NCBI GenBank assembly: GCA_002344355.1
Contig: DDTN01000014.1
Coordinates: 259,523-323,522 of the forward strand
Source: Proteobacteria bacterium UBA2363
GTDB taxonomy: Bacteria; Pseudomonadota; Gammaproteobacteria; Xanthomonadales; UBA2363
DNA length: 64,000 nucleotides
Direction of reading: 5' to 3'
Shown here: positions 1 through 8,412 of the stretch, one piece after another
Layout: every line of letters begins with the position of its first letter
Numbering within the stretch: the stretch's first letter is position 1
The notes under the pieces: model-generated
What the model was told of the DNA's origin: nothing
Databases searched by the model: none
What the model saw: the letters and a program-made list of their open reading frames with translations, nothing else
Translations under genes and position numbers: made by a program

Positions 1-293
1 ATGAACAGGCGGCGCAGTCGCTCGCGCGGGTCGGCGATCGGTTCGATGGCGTCGAACAGGTTCTCCTGCTCCTGGCGTTCCCAGCTCTCCATGGCGCCCT
101 TCAGCAGGGCGTCGCGGTTCTCGAAGTGCCAGTAGAAGCTGCCCTTGGTGACGCCCAGCCGGCGCGCCAGCGGCTCCACCGCCAGCGACAGCACGCCGTG
201 CGCGGCGATCTCGTCGAGGGCGGCGTTCAGCCAGTCGTCGGCGTTCAGCCGGACCTTGTCGGCCGGCGCGGCCTGGGCGCTGCGGGTGCTCAT
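1..293 (-). CDS. TetR/AcrR family transcriptional regulator (N-terminal part)
   Basis: Translating the minus strand from the ATG at 293 gives 97 residues that run off the window's left edge, so the C-terminal ligand domain is not visible. The helix-turn-helix is clear: LARRLGVTKGSFYWHFENRD at about residues 42-61 is the classic TetR recognition-helix pattern. It is divergent from the alpha/beta hydrolase and fadE genes, with 92 bp between the start codons. A 9-bp-arm palindrome over the hydrolase promoter (369-392) is the obvious operator. By context it probably represses the hydrolase/acyl-CoA dehydrogenase pair and may sense an acyl-CoA or related lipid; that ligand is inference. The family call is secure from the HTH. 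Confidence 0.9.
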   Translation of the reverse strand, partial: MSTRSAQAAPADKVRLNADDWLNAALDEIAAHGVLSLAVEPLARRLGVTKGSFYWHFENRDALLKGAMESWERQEQENLFDAIEPIADPRERLRRLF

Positions 294-349
294 GGCGCCA
301 TGGTAGCCGGGCCGCAGCCGGGCCGGGCAGGGCATTGCCGCCGGCCGGA

Positions 350-392
350 TTGACGCTCGCGACGGACCGTTCCATACTCATCCGTATGGAAC
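350..392 (+). promoter_or_regulatory. Promoter with embedded TetR-type operator, predicted leaderless
   Basis: A -35 box TTGACG (350-355) is followed after 17 bp by -10 CATACT (373-378). Seven bases later comes the ATG at 386, so the expected +1 is the A of the start codon. A perfect inverted repeat, GTTCCATAC (369-377) and GTATGGAAC (384-392) with a 6-bp spacer, covers both the -10 box and the start codon. A bound dimer would block polymerase. No Shine-Dalgarno sequence precedes the ATG. The adjacent TetR gene is the likely ligand of this site. The boxes are read from sequence; the function is inferred. Confidence 0.65.
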
Positions 393-1249
393 ACCCTGCA
401 CCGCTTCCGCCGGAACCGGTCCGCCTGGCCGCGCCCGACGCCGAGCTGTACGGCGAACGTCACGGCCGCGGCGGCCGCGGCCTGCTGTTCGCGCACGGCC
501 TCGGGCAGTCGCGCGGCGCCTGGCGGCGCAGCGCGGCGCGCCTGGCCGCGGCCGGCTGGCAGGCGCTGGCGGTCGATGCCCGCGGCCATGGCGACAGCGG
601 CCGCAACCCCCCGGAACAGCCCTACCGCACCGCCCAGATGGTCGACGACCTGGTCCGCTGGGCGGCGGCCTTCGAGGCGCCGCCGGTGCTGGTCGGCGCC
701 TCCATGGGCGGCCTCACCGGGCTGGCCGCGCAGGCCCTGCACCGGCCGTTCGCCGCCCTGGTGCTGGTCGACATCACGCCGCGCTGGGAGCCGGAGGGCG
801 TCGCCCGCATCCTCGCCTTCATGCGCGCCCACGCCAGCGGTTTCGATTCGGTCGAGCACGCGATCGACGCGGTCGCCGCGCACATGCCGCACCGGCCGCG
901 CAAGAGCGCCCGGGCGTTGACCGACCTGCTGGTGCGCGACGACGACGGCCGCCTGCGCTGGCACTGGGACCCGCGCCTGGTGGAGGACATCGCCCGCGAC
1001 GGCGATGCCCGCCAGCACGAGCTGCTGGCCGCGGCGCGCGCCATCGACGTGCCCACCCTGCTGGTCACCGGCGGCGCCAGCGACGTCGTTTCCGGCGAAA
1101 CCATCGACGAGTTCCTGGCCCTGGTGCCGCACGCGCGCCACCAGGTCATCCCGCATGCCCGCCACCTGGTCGCCGGCGACGACAACGACGCCTTCGCGCA
1201 GGCCGTGCTCGACTTCCTCACCCCGCTTCAGCTCAGGCCGGCGGCCTGA
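386..1249 (+). CDS. Alpha/beta hydrolase
   Basis: A 287-residue alpha/beta-hydrolase. The oxyanion region is HGLGQSRGAW (about 38-47), the nucleophile elbow is GASMG with Ser106, and the acid and base are likely Asp233 (in TGGASDVVS) and His260 (in PHARHLVAGD). This triad and spacing fit esterases and epoxide-hydrolase-like enzymes; the substrate cannot be told. It has no signal peptide, so it is cytosolic. The ATG at 386 is preferred because the promoter and operator lie directly on it; an in-frame TTG at 335 would place the promoter inside the gene. It is followed after 24 bp by fadE, very likely in one operon, which suggests a role in breaking down acyl esters or thioesters. Confidence 0.85.
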   Translation: MEHPAPLPPEPVRLAAPDAELYGERHGRGGRGLLFAHGLGQSRGAWRRSAARLAAAGWQALAVDARGHGDSGRNPPEQPYRTAQMVDDLVRWAAAFEAPPVLVGASMGGLTGLAAQALHRPFAALVLVDITPRWEPEGVARILAFMRAHASGFDSVEHAIDAVAAHMPHRPRKSARALTDLLVRDDDGRLRWHWDPRLVEDIARDGDARQHELLAAARAIDVPTLLVTGGASDVVSGETIDEFLALVPHARHQVIPHARHLVAGDDNDAFAQAVLDFLTPLQLRPAA

Positions 1250-1273
1250 GACCCCGCTGCAAGGAGCCCAGCC

Positions 1274-3748
1274 ATGATCAACCTGTTGCCTTTCCTGGTC
1301 CTGCTGGTGGTCGCCGGCATCGCCGCCTACCACCGCTGGCGCCTGCCGGCATGGGCCGGCGTCTCCGCGGCCGCCCTGGCGCTGGTCGCCTTCGGCACCC
1401 AGGCGCACTGGCTGGCGAGCACCGTCGCCGCCGTGCTGCTGGCGGCCATCGCGCTGCCGCTGCTGCACCTGCCGACCCGCCGGCAGTTCCTGACCCTGCC
1501 GGTGCTCAAGCTCTACCAGCGCATGCTGCCGTCGCTGTCGGAGACCGAGCAGGTCGCGCTGGAGGCCGGCACGGTCGGCTTCGAGGGCGAGCTGTTCACC
1601 GGCCGGCCGGACTGGAACGTGCTCCTTGAGCAGCAGGCGCCGCGCCTGACCGCCGACGAGCAGGCCTTCATCGACGGCCCGGTCGAGGAACTGTGCGCCA
1701 TGATCGACGAGTGGCGCATCAACCACGAGCTGGCCGACATGCCGCCGGAGATGTGGGCGTTCGTCAAGAAGCACCGCTTCTTCGGCATGATCATTCCCAG
1801 GGAGTTCGGCGGCCTGGGCTTCTCGGCCTACGCGCACCACCGGGTGCTGGTGAAGATCGCCTCGATGTCCGGCACCGTGGCGTCGACGGTGTGCGTGCCC
1901 AACTCGCTGGGCCCGGCCGAGCTGCTGCTGCACTACGGCACCGACGCCCAGAAGCAGCACTACCTGCCGCGCCTGGCCAAGGGCGAGGACATCCCGTGCT
2001 TCGGCCTGACCAGCCCCACCGCCGGTTCCGACGCCACCTCGATCAGCGACTACGGCGTGGTCGAGAAGCGCACCGTCGACGGCAAGGAGGTGCTGGGCAT
2101 CAGCATGACCTTCGACAAGCGCTACATCACCCTGGCGCCGGTCGCCACGGTGATCGGCCTGGCGTTCCGCCTGTACGACCCGGACAGGCTGATCGGCGGG
2201 GTCGAGGACATCGGCATCTCGCTGGCGTTGCTGCCGCGCGACACCCCGGGGATCGAGATCGGCCGCCGCCACCTGCCGCTGAACGTGCCGTTCCAGAACG
2301 GCCCGATCAGGGGCCGCAGGGTGTTCGTGCCGATCGACACCCTGATCGGCGGCCCGGCCTATGCCGGCCACGGCTGGCGCATGCTGGTCGAGTGCCTGTC
2401 GGTCGGCCGCGCGATCTCGCTGCCGTCCAACGCCACCGGCGGGGTCAAGATGGCGGCGCTGGCGACCACCGCCTACGCCCGCCTGCGCAAGCAGTTCAAC
2501 ATGGCGATCGGCCACTTCGAGGGCGTCCAGGAGGCGCTGTCCCGGATCCTCGGCAACACCTACGCGATCGGCGCGCTGTCGCGCTCGACCGCGGCCGCCG
2601 TCGACCGCGGCGAGAAGCCGTCGGTGCCTTCGGCGATCGCCAAGTACCACACCACCGAGCTGGGCCGGGAGGTGATCAGGGACGCCATGGACATCCACGG
2701 CGGCAAGGGCGTGATCCTGGGCCCGAAGAACTACCTGGGCCGGGCCTGGATGGGCGCGCCGATCTCGATCACGGTCGAGGGCGCCAACATCATGACCCGC
2801 TGCCTGATGATCTTCGGGCAGGGCGCGATCCGCTGCCATCCCCTGGTGCTCAAGGAGATGCAGGCGCTGGCCGAGCCCGATCCCGGCCGCCGCCTGGCGC
2901 TGTTCGACGGCCTGCTGTTCGCGCACATCGGGCTGGCCATCTCCAACGCCGTGCGCGCGTTCTGGCTCGGCCTGATCCACGCCCGGGTCGGCCGCTCGCC
3001 GGCCGACCGCGACACCGCCAAGTACTTCCGCAAGCTCGACCGCTACGCCGCCGCGCTCGGCCTGTGCGCCGACATCGCCATGCTCACCCTGGGCGGCAAG
3101 CTGAAGATGAAGGAGCGCCTGTCGGCGCGGCTGGGCGACGTGCTCAGCGAGCTGTACATCGCCTCGGCCGTGCTCAAGCAGTACGAGGACCAGGGGCGCC
3201 CGGAGGCCGACAAGCTGCTGCTGGCCTGGACCATGCACGACCGCATCCACCGCATGCAGGTCGCCCTGGCCGGCTTCGTCGACAACTTCCCGGTGCGGCC
3301 CCTGGCCTGGTTCATGTCCCTGCTGATCTTCCCGATCGGCCGGCGCGAGCGGCCGCCCTCGGACCGACTGGGCAGGCGCCTGTGCACCCAGCTGCTGTCG
3401 CCCTCGGAGACCCGCGACCGCCTGTGCGAGGGCGTCTATCGGACCGCCACCGAGCACAACCACGTCGGCCGCATGGACCAGGTGCTGGCGCTGGCGATCC
3501 AGGCCGAGCCGGTCGAGCGCAAGTTCATCAAGGCCATGCGTGCGTCGACCATCCAGGCGCGCGACTACGACGCCCAGGTCGCCGAGGCGGTGGCCGAGGG
3601 GGTGATCACGGCGGTCGAGGGCGAGCTGCTGTGCAAGGCGCGCGCCGCGGCGATGGAGTTCATCCACGTCGACGATTTCGACAGCGCCGACCTGCGCGCC
3701 GGCAAGGGCGCGCGCGAGGACCGGCCGTCCCTGCGCACGGTCGCCTGA
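1274..3748 (+). CDS. fadE: FadE-type acyl-CoA dehydrogenase
   Basis: An 824-residue protein, close to E. coli FadE (814). It catalyses the first, FAD-dependent step of fatty-acid beta-oxidation, acyl-CoA to trans-2-enoyl-CoA. The first 75 residues form two hydrophobic membrane segments, as in FadE, so the enzyme is membrane-associated. The dehydrogenase core spans about 130-560 and includes FGLTSPTAGSDATS (substrate/FAD loop) and the DIHGGKGV region. The remaining C-terminal part matches the FadE-specific extension. The start is supported by AAGGAG at 1261-1266 just upstream of the ATG. It lies 24 bp after the hydrolase and is probably controlled by the divergent TetR repressor. The family call is firm; chain-length preference is unknown. 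Confidence 0.93.
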   Translation: MINLLPFLVLLVVAGIAAYHRWRLPAWAGVSAAALALVAFGTQAHWLASTVAAVLLAAIALPLLHLPTRRQFLTLPVLKLYQRMLPSLSETEQVALEAGTVGFEGELFTGRPDWNVLLEQQAPRLTADEQAFIDGPVEELCAMIDEWRINHELADMPPEMWAFVKKHRFFGMIIPREFGGLGFSAYAHHRVLVKIASMSGTVASTVCVPNSLGPAELLLHYGTDAQKQHYLPRLAKGEDIPCFGLTSPTAGSDATSISDYGVVEKRTVDGKEVLGISMTFDKRYITLAPVATVIGLAFRLYDPDRLIGGVEDIGISLALLPRDTPGIEIGRRHLPLNVPFQNGPIRGRRVFVPIDTLIGGPAYAGHGWRMLVECLSVGRAISLPSNATGGVKMAALATTAYARLRKQFNMAIGHFEGVQEALSRILGNTYAIGALSRSTAAAVDRGEKPSVPSAIAKYHTTELGREVIRDAMDIHGGKGVILGPKNYLGRAWMGAPISITVEGANIMTRCLMIFGQGAIRCHPLVLKEMQALAEPDPGRRLALFDGLLFAHIGLAISNAVRAFWLGLIHARVGRSPADRDTAKYFRKLDRYAAALGLCADIAMLTLGGKLKMKERLSARLGDVLSELYIASAVLKQYEDQGRPEADKLLLAWTMHDRIHRMQVALAGFVDNFPVRPLAWFMSLLIFPIGRRERPPSDRLGRRLCTQLLSPSETRDRLCEGVYRTATEHNHVGRMDQVLALAIQAEPVERKFIKAMRASTIQARDYDAQVAEAVAEGVITAVEGELLCKARAAAMEFIHVDDFDSADLRAGKGAREDRPSLRTVA

Positions 3749-3953
3749 GGCCGGGGCGAAGCGCCGGGGGCTGAACCCGGCCCGGCCCGTCCGGACGCCG
3801 GGCGGGTCGGCCGGCGTCCGGACGCCGCCACCGGCAATGCCGGCCGCAGTCGGCGCGCCCCGGCTGCGCACCCGCCCACCGGTACCTCCACGTTGCCTGC
3901 CCCCGGCCTTCGTGGCATGGTCGTGCGCGCATCCATGCCGCGCGGGGCCGCGC

Positions 3954-4553
3954 ATGTCCGACGTCACCGAACTGATCGACCTGGCACGCGGCGGCGACCG
4001 CGCCGCGGCCGACCAGGTGTTCGCCGCCCTGTACGGCGAGCTCAAGCGCCTGGCGCGCGGCCAGCTGCATGGCGCCGACCTGCCGATGCATGCGACCTCC
4101 CTGGTCCACGAGGCCTACTGCAAGCTGGTCCGGGCCGACCAGCTGGCGGTGAACGACCGGCAGCACTTCTACGCGCTGGCCGCGCGCGTGATGCGCCAGA
4201 TCGTGCTCAACGCGGTGCGCGGTCGCGGCGCCGTCCGGCGGGGCGGCGCCGTGCGGATCGACGCGCTCGACACCCAGGCCCTGCGGGTCGCCGCCAGCGA
4301 GGGCGTCGGCGAGGACGTGCTGGCGCTGGACGAGGCCCTGCGCAAGCTGGCCGGGCTCGACCCGGACCTGGAACGGCTGGTCGAGCTGCGCTTCTTCGCC
4401 GGCCTCGACCTGGACGAGATCGGCACCCTGGTCGGACGTTCCGAGCGCTCGCTCAAGCGCGACTGGCGCCGGGCCCGCGCCTTCCTGTACGCCGAGCTGT
4501 CGGCCTCGCCGGCGACCGGGGAGGCCGGGCCGGCCCCGGCGGGACGCGCGTGA
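3954..4553 (+). CDS. ECF-type RNA polymerase sigma factor
   Basis: A 199-residue sigma-70 family protein starting at MSDVTELIDLARGGDRAAA. Region 2 includes LVHEAYCKLVRADQ (DNA melting and core binding). Region 4 near the C-terminus contains VELRFFAGLDLDEIGTLVG followed by a helix-turn-helix and SLKRDWRRARAFL. It resembles the ECF subgroup often found beside TPR-tailed Ser/Thr kinases in Lysobacterales and Acidobacteria. Such a kinase lies in this window (8413-11043), but two genes separate them. The ATG at 3954 is preferred over the upstream 3837 start because the extra residues are proline-rich and unlike the family. No anti-sigma gene follows, which fits kinase-linked ECF factors. Confidence 0.88.
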   Translation: MSDVTELIDLARGGDRAAADQVFAALYGELKRLARGQLHGADLPMHATSLVHEAYCKLVRADQLAVNDRQHFYALAARVMRQIVLNAVRGRGAVRRGGAVRIDALDTQALRVAASEGVGEDVLALDEALRKLAGLDPDLERLVELRFFAGLDLDEIGTLVGRSERSLKRDWRRARAFLYAELSASPATGEAGPAPAGRA

Positions 4554-4588
4554 CGGCGCCCGCACGCGCCGGCCTTCCCGGCTAGGCC

Positions 4589-6472
4589 ATGGCCGGCCAA
4601 CAGTTCAGGCTGCTGCGGCGCCGGCGCTTCGGGCCGTTCTTCGCCACCCAGGCGCTGGGCGCCTTCAACGACAACGTGTTCAAGAACGCCCTGGTCATCC
4701 TGGTGGCGTTCCAGCTGCCCGGCCTGAGCGGCGCGCAGGTCGATTTCTATTCCAATCTCGCCGCCGGCCTGTTCATCCTGCCCTTCTTCCTGTTCTCCGC
4801 CCTGGCCGGGCAATGGGCCGAGCGCCAGGAGAAGGCCGGCGCGATCCGCCGGATCAAGCTTCTGGAGATCGCGATCATGGCGGCCGCGGCGCTGGCGCTG
4901 TGGCTGAAGTCCCTGCCCCTGCTGCTGGCGGTGCTGTTCCTGACCGGCGTCCAGAGCGCGCTGTTCGGCCCGCTGAAGTACTCCATCCTGCCCCAGGCCC
5001 TGCGGCCGCGCGAGCTGGTCGGCGGCAATGCCCTGGTCGAGGCCGGCACCTTCCTGGCGATCCTGCTCGGCACCATGCTCGGCGGCTGGCTGATGAACGT
5101 CCCGGGGCACGGCCCGCTGCTGACCGGCGTCGCCGTGCTCGGCCTGGCGGTGCTCGGCTGGGCGGCCTCGCTGCGGATCCCGCCGGCGCCGGCGACCTCT
5201 CCCGGCCTGCGCATCGACTGGAACCCGCTGCGCGCCACCGCCGCCACCGTGGGCCACCTGCGCGGTCGCCGGGCGGTGCTGAACTCGGTGCTGGGGGTGA
5301 GCTGGTTCTGGTTCTTCGGCGCCCTGTTCCTGGCGCAACTGCCCAACTACACCCGGCTGCACCTGGGCGGCGACGCCAGCGTCGCACCGCTGGTCCTGAC
5401 GCTGTTCGCATTGGGCATCGGCCTGGGTTCGCTGTTGTGCGAGACCCTGTCCCGACGGACCGTCGAGATCGGCCTGGTGCCGCTGGGCGCGCTCGGCATG
5501 ACCGTGTTCGGCATCGACCTCTACCTGCAGCGGCCCGGCCTCGCGCCCGAGGCCGGCCTCGACTGGCAGGAGTTCCTGGCGGCGCCGGGCAACCTGCGGC
5601 TGTGCCTGGACCTGCTGCTGATCGGCGTCAGCGGCGGCTTCTTCACCGTGCCGCTGTACGCCCTGATCCAGCAGCGCTCGCCGCGCGAGCTGCTGTCGCG
5701 GATCGTCGCCGCCAACAACATCCTCAACGCCCTGTTCATGGTGGCGGCCGCGGTGCTCGCCATCGCGCTGCTGCAGGCCGGCCTGGGCATCCCGCAGCTT
5801 CTGCTGGTGCTGGCCCTGCTCAACGCCCTGGTGGCCGTGTACATCTTCACCCTGGTGCCGGAGTTCATCGCCCGGTTCCTGGCCTGGATGGTCATCCGGC
5901 TGTTGTACCGGCTGCGCGTGCAGGGCATCGACCAGGTGCCGGACCAGGGCCCGGCGCTGCTGGTCTGCAACCATGTCAGCTACATGGACGCGATGCTGGT
6001 CCTGGGCGCGGTGCCCCGGCCGGTGCGTTTCGTCATGTACCACAAGATCCACGACATCCCTGGCCTGCGCCAGCTGTTCCGCGCGGCGCGCGCCATACCC
6101 ATCGCCGGCGCCCGCGAGGATCCGGCGGTGATGGAGGCGGCCTTCGCGCAGATCGACCGGGCGCTCGCCGAGGGCGAGCTGGTCGGCATCTTCCCGGAAG
6201 GCGGCCTGACCACCGACGGCGAGATCGCGCAGTTTCGCAAGGGCGTCGAGCGCATCCTGGCGGCACGGCCGGTGCCGGTGGTGCCGATGGCGCTGCGCGG
6301 CATGTGGTCCAGCATGTGGAGCCGGCGCGACACCCGCATGGGCCGGACGCGCCTGCCGCGCCGGTTCCGTGCCCGCGTCGAGCTGGTCGTCGGGGTGCCG
6401 GTCGCCGCCGCCGAGGCCAGCGCAGCGGCGCTCGAGGCGCGGGTGCGGGAACTGCGCGGCGAGCACGCCTGA
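4589..6472 (+). CDS. MFS (LplT-like) permease fused to PlsC-type acyltransferase
   Basis: A 627-residue two-part protein. Residues about 1-420 form a 12-helix MFS permease with a QALGAFNDNVFKNALV start, like LplT lysophospholipid flippases. Residues about 440-615 are a glycerolipid acyltransferase with the catalytic HX4D box (His462-Asp467 in NHVSYMDA) and an FPEG substrate block at 535. LplT moves lysophospholipid inward and Aas re-acylates it, so the fusion probably repairs phospholipids. The acyl-ACP synthetase (AMP-binding) domain of full Aas proteins is absent: the chain ends about 75 residues after FPEG. It follows the ECF gene by 35 bp and may be cotranscribed with it. Confidence 0.88.
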   Translation: MAGQQFRLLRRRRFGPFFATQALGAFNDNVFKNALVILVAFQLPGLSGAQVDFYSNLAAGLFILPFFLFSALAGQWAERQEKAGAIRRIKLLEIAIMAAAALALWLKSLPLLLAVLFLTGVQSALFGPLKYSILPQALRPRELVGGNALVEAGTFLAILLGTMLGGWLMNVPGHGPLLTGVAVLGLAVLGWAASLRIPPAPATSPGLRIDWNPLRATAATVGHLRGRRAVLNSVLGVSWFWFFGALFLAQLPNYTRLHLGGDASVAPLVLTLFALGIGLGSLLCETLSRRTVEIGLVPLGALGMTVFGIDLYLQRPGLAPEAGLDWQEFLAAPGNLRLCLDLLLIGVSGGFFTVPLYALIQQRSPRELLSRIVAANNILNALFMVAAAVLAIALLQAGLGIPQLLLVLALLNALVAVYIFTLVPEFIARFLAWMVIRLLYRLRVQGIDQVPDQGPALLVCNHVSYMDAMLVLGAVPRPVRFVMYHKIHDIPGLRQLFRAARAIPIAGAREDPAVMEAAFAQIDRALAEGELVGIFPEGGLTTDGEIAQFRKGVERILAARPVPVVPMALRGMWSSMWSRRDTRMGRTRLPRRFRARVELVVGVPVAAAEASAAALEARVRELRGEHA

Positions 6473-6524
6473 ATCGCGGTCGGCGCCACGCGCGGAGCCG
6501 TCCGGCGACCGTCGCGCCCGGGGC

Positions 6525-8111
6525 TCAGCAGCCGGGCAGTCCGTCCGCGCACTGGAAGCCGTTGTCGAACAGGCGGTCCTCGACGTACAGCCAGACCTGG
6601 CCGCGCGGCGGCGGCGGTTGGCCGGGGATGCGATGTCCCGGCACCCCGACGGCCAGGGTCCGGCCGGCCACGTCGAAGTCCAGGCTGCTTCCGAAGCGGG
6701 CGTTGTTGTGGGTCGGCGTGTTGCCGGCCGGGCGCAGCTCGCCCCAGTACTGGTTGAGGCTCCAGTCGCCGGCGGGAAAACGCCGGATCTCGGCCAGGCC
6801 GACCTCGGGCCGGCCGCCGCCGAACGAGGGCGTGCCGGGCGCGCCGACCGCGATCAGGTTGTCGAAGCCCAGGGCAAGCGCCGCCCCGAAGCGCAGTCCG
6901 TTGCCGATGCCGTCGGGAAGGTTGGCCGGGCCGCCGCTTTCCTGGAGCAGCCAGGCCCAGGTGCCGGCGGTGTTGTTCAGCGTGTAGCGGCGCACGGTGC
7001 CCGGTCCGGGGAAGGTCTGGACGCTCGAGTACCGGTTGTTGGGGGCGCCGACCAGCAACTGGTTGCGGTCCATCGCGACCGCCGCGCCGAAGTTGGCGAA
7101 CACGGCATCGTCGCTGCCGGGCGCTGCCGGTCGCGCGACCGCGTCCAGTGTCCAGGTCGGCGCCGCGATCGCACGCTGGTAGACGAAGGCGCTGCCACGC
7201 GGAAGGGGGGTGCCGGCGAACACCGTGTTCGGCGCGCCGATCGCCAGCCGCACGTTGCCCGGCTCGCCGACGAAGAAGGCGCCCGGTTCGCGCAGGGCCA
7301 GCGACCAGCCGAAACCGAAGACGTCCTGGCCTGGGTCCAGGACCGCCTCGGGCTCGCCCAGCGGGAAGGTGTCGTTCGCAGCCCGGCGCACGACGCGTAC
7401 CTGGCCGGCTCCGCCACCGTCGGTCGCGCAGCCGATCGCCAGGTAGTTCGCGGTGAGCGCCAGGGCGGCCCCGCAGCGCCGGCCCGAACCCGATCCGGAC
7501 AGGGTTCCCGAGCCATTGAACGTGACGCCCGAGAAGCGGTTCGTGTAGACCTGTCCGCGCCGCTCGACGCCCGCCGTCGCCATCTCCGGACAGCCGAACG
7601 CCAGGTGCGGGAAGCGCAGCGCCACCGAATGGCCGCAGCGCGAGCCCGGTTGCCCGCCGGAGGTGCCATTCGCCTGGAGCCTGCGCTGGCTGAGCGTCCA
7701 CTGGTTGTCCGCGCCGCGCCGGAACAGGAACACGGCGCCGTGCGGGCCGGTGCCGTGGGTGTCGTGCGTCCACACGGTTCCCGGTGCGCCGACCGCGAGC
7801 CAGTCGCCATCGATCGCCACGCTGTAGCCGAACTCGGGACCGTCCGGGGCGTCCTGCGGCGGCAGGTCGGAATAGTCGCCGACCAGGACCTGGCGGCGGA
7901 TCAGGCCGTGCACGGCGGTGATGCCGCCGCGCAGGGCCTCGTCGTCACCGGCCGCGATTTCGGCGTCCACCTGATCGGCGATGGCCGCTTGGAGCTGTCG
8001 CCATGCCTCGGCATCGAGACCGTCCGGCGGCGCGTCCCCGGCCCGGGCTGGCGCCGCCAGCGACAGGGCGAGAGTGGTCAGCAGCGTGGCGATGTTCGAT
8101 CGGGCTTGCAT
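6525..8111 (-). CDS. Secreted FG-GAP-like beta-propeller protein
   Basis: A 528-residue exported protein. It starts with a signal peptide (MQARSNIATLL...LSLAAPARA), and the ATG at 8111 follows a strong GGAGGAGCC ribosome site. Seven blade-like repeats of the form FG-x-S-V-A-x-x-G-x-x-L-A-V-G-A-P can be seen, for example FGYSVAIDGDWLAVGAP, FGAAVAMDRNQLLVGAP and FGAALALGFDNLIAVGAP, indicating an integrin-alpha-like propeller. Near the C-terminus, LFDNGFQ matches the tail found on six other secreted proteins in this window, here followed by CADGLPGC with two cysteines. Function is unknown; adhesion or matrix contact is a guess from the fold. It is convergent with the MFS-PlsC gene and divergent from the kinase. 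Confidence 0.8.
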   Translation of the reverse strand: MQARSNIATLLTTLALSLAAPARAGDAPPDGLDAEAWRQLQAAIADQVDAEIAAGDDEALRGGITAVHGLIRRQVLVGDYSDLPPQDAPDGPEFGYSVAIDGDWLAVGAPGTVWTHDTHGTGPHGAVFLFRRGADNQWTLSQRRLQANGTSGGQPGSRCGHSVALRFPHLAFGCPEMATAGVERRGQVYTNRFSGVTFNGSGTLSGSGSGRRCGAALALTANYLAIGCATDGGGAGQVRVVRRAANDTFPLGEPEAVLDPGQDVFGFGWSLALREPGAFFVGEPGNVRLAIGAPNTVFAGTPLPRGSAFVYQRAIAAPTWTLDAVARPAAPGSDDAVFANFGAAVAMDRNQLLVGAPNNRYSSVQTFPGPGTVRRYTLNNTAGTWAWLLQESGGPANLPDGIGNGLRFGAALALGFDNLIAVGAPGTPSFGGGRPEVGLAEIRRFPAGDWSLNQYWGELRPAGNTPTHNNARFGSSLDFDVAGRTLAVGVPGHRIPGQPPPPRGQVWLYVEDRLFDNGFQCADGLPGC

Positions 8112-8412
8112 GGGCTCCTCCGCGGCCGTCCCGGCCTGTCCGGCAGTCTCCACACGGGTTGAGCCGGCCAGGGGCCAGCCGGCGCCGGCGTCACGCGCAC
8201 GGCAGGCCGAAGCCGCCGCCCGGGCACGGGCCACGCGCCCGGATCCGGGTGTTCCAGAGGCGTCGGGCAGGGCTGGGCGCCAGCGCGTCCGGTCCCGCCC
8301 CCTGCCGTCCGCATCGCGGCCGCGAATGGCCCCCTTCCGTCGCGGAACGGGTGGCTTGCGGTGGACGTTCGAGCGTCTACCATCACAGGGCGGGCCAGCC
8401 TGGGGAGAGGAC
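8112..8412. other. Intergenic region between divergent genes
   Basis: About 300 bp of GC-rich DNA separate the FG-GAP gene from the kinase gene. The only readable signal is a rightward promoter close to the kinase (8356-8383). No RNA gene or conserved ORF is recognised. Confidence 0.5.
8356..8383 (+). promoter_or_regulatory. Candidate sigma-70 promoter of the protein kinase gene
   Basis: TTGCGG (8356-8361), a 16-bp spacer and TACCAT (8378-8383). A start near 8390 would leave a leader of about 23 nt containing the GGGAGAGG ribosome site ahead of the GTG at 8413. Confidence 0.4.

Noticed and set aside
290..4045. Very long antisense open frames, also at 21216-24980 and 26859-31148
   Set aside because: They lie opposite well-identified genes, are low-complexity (rich in R, A, G, Q) and arise because GC-rich codons leave few stops on the other strand.
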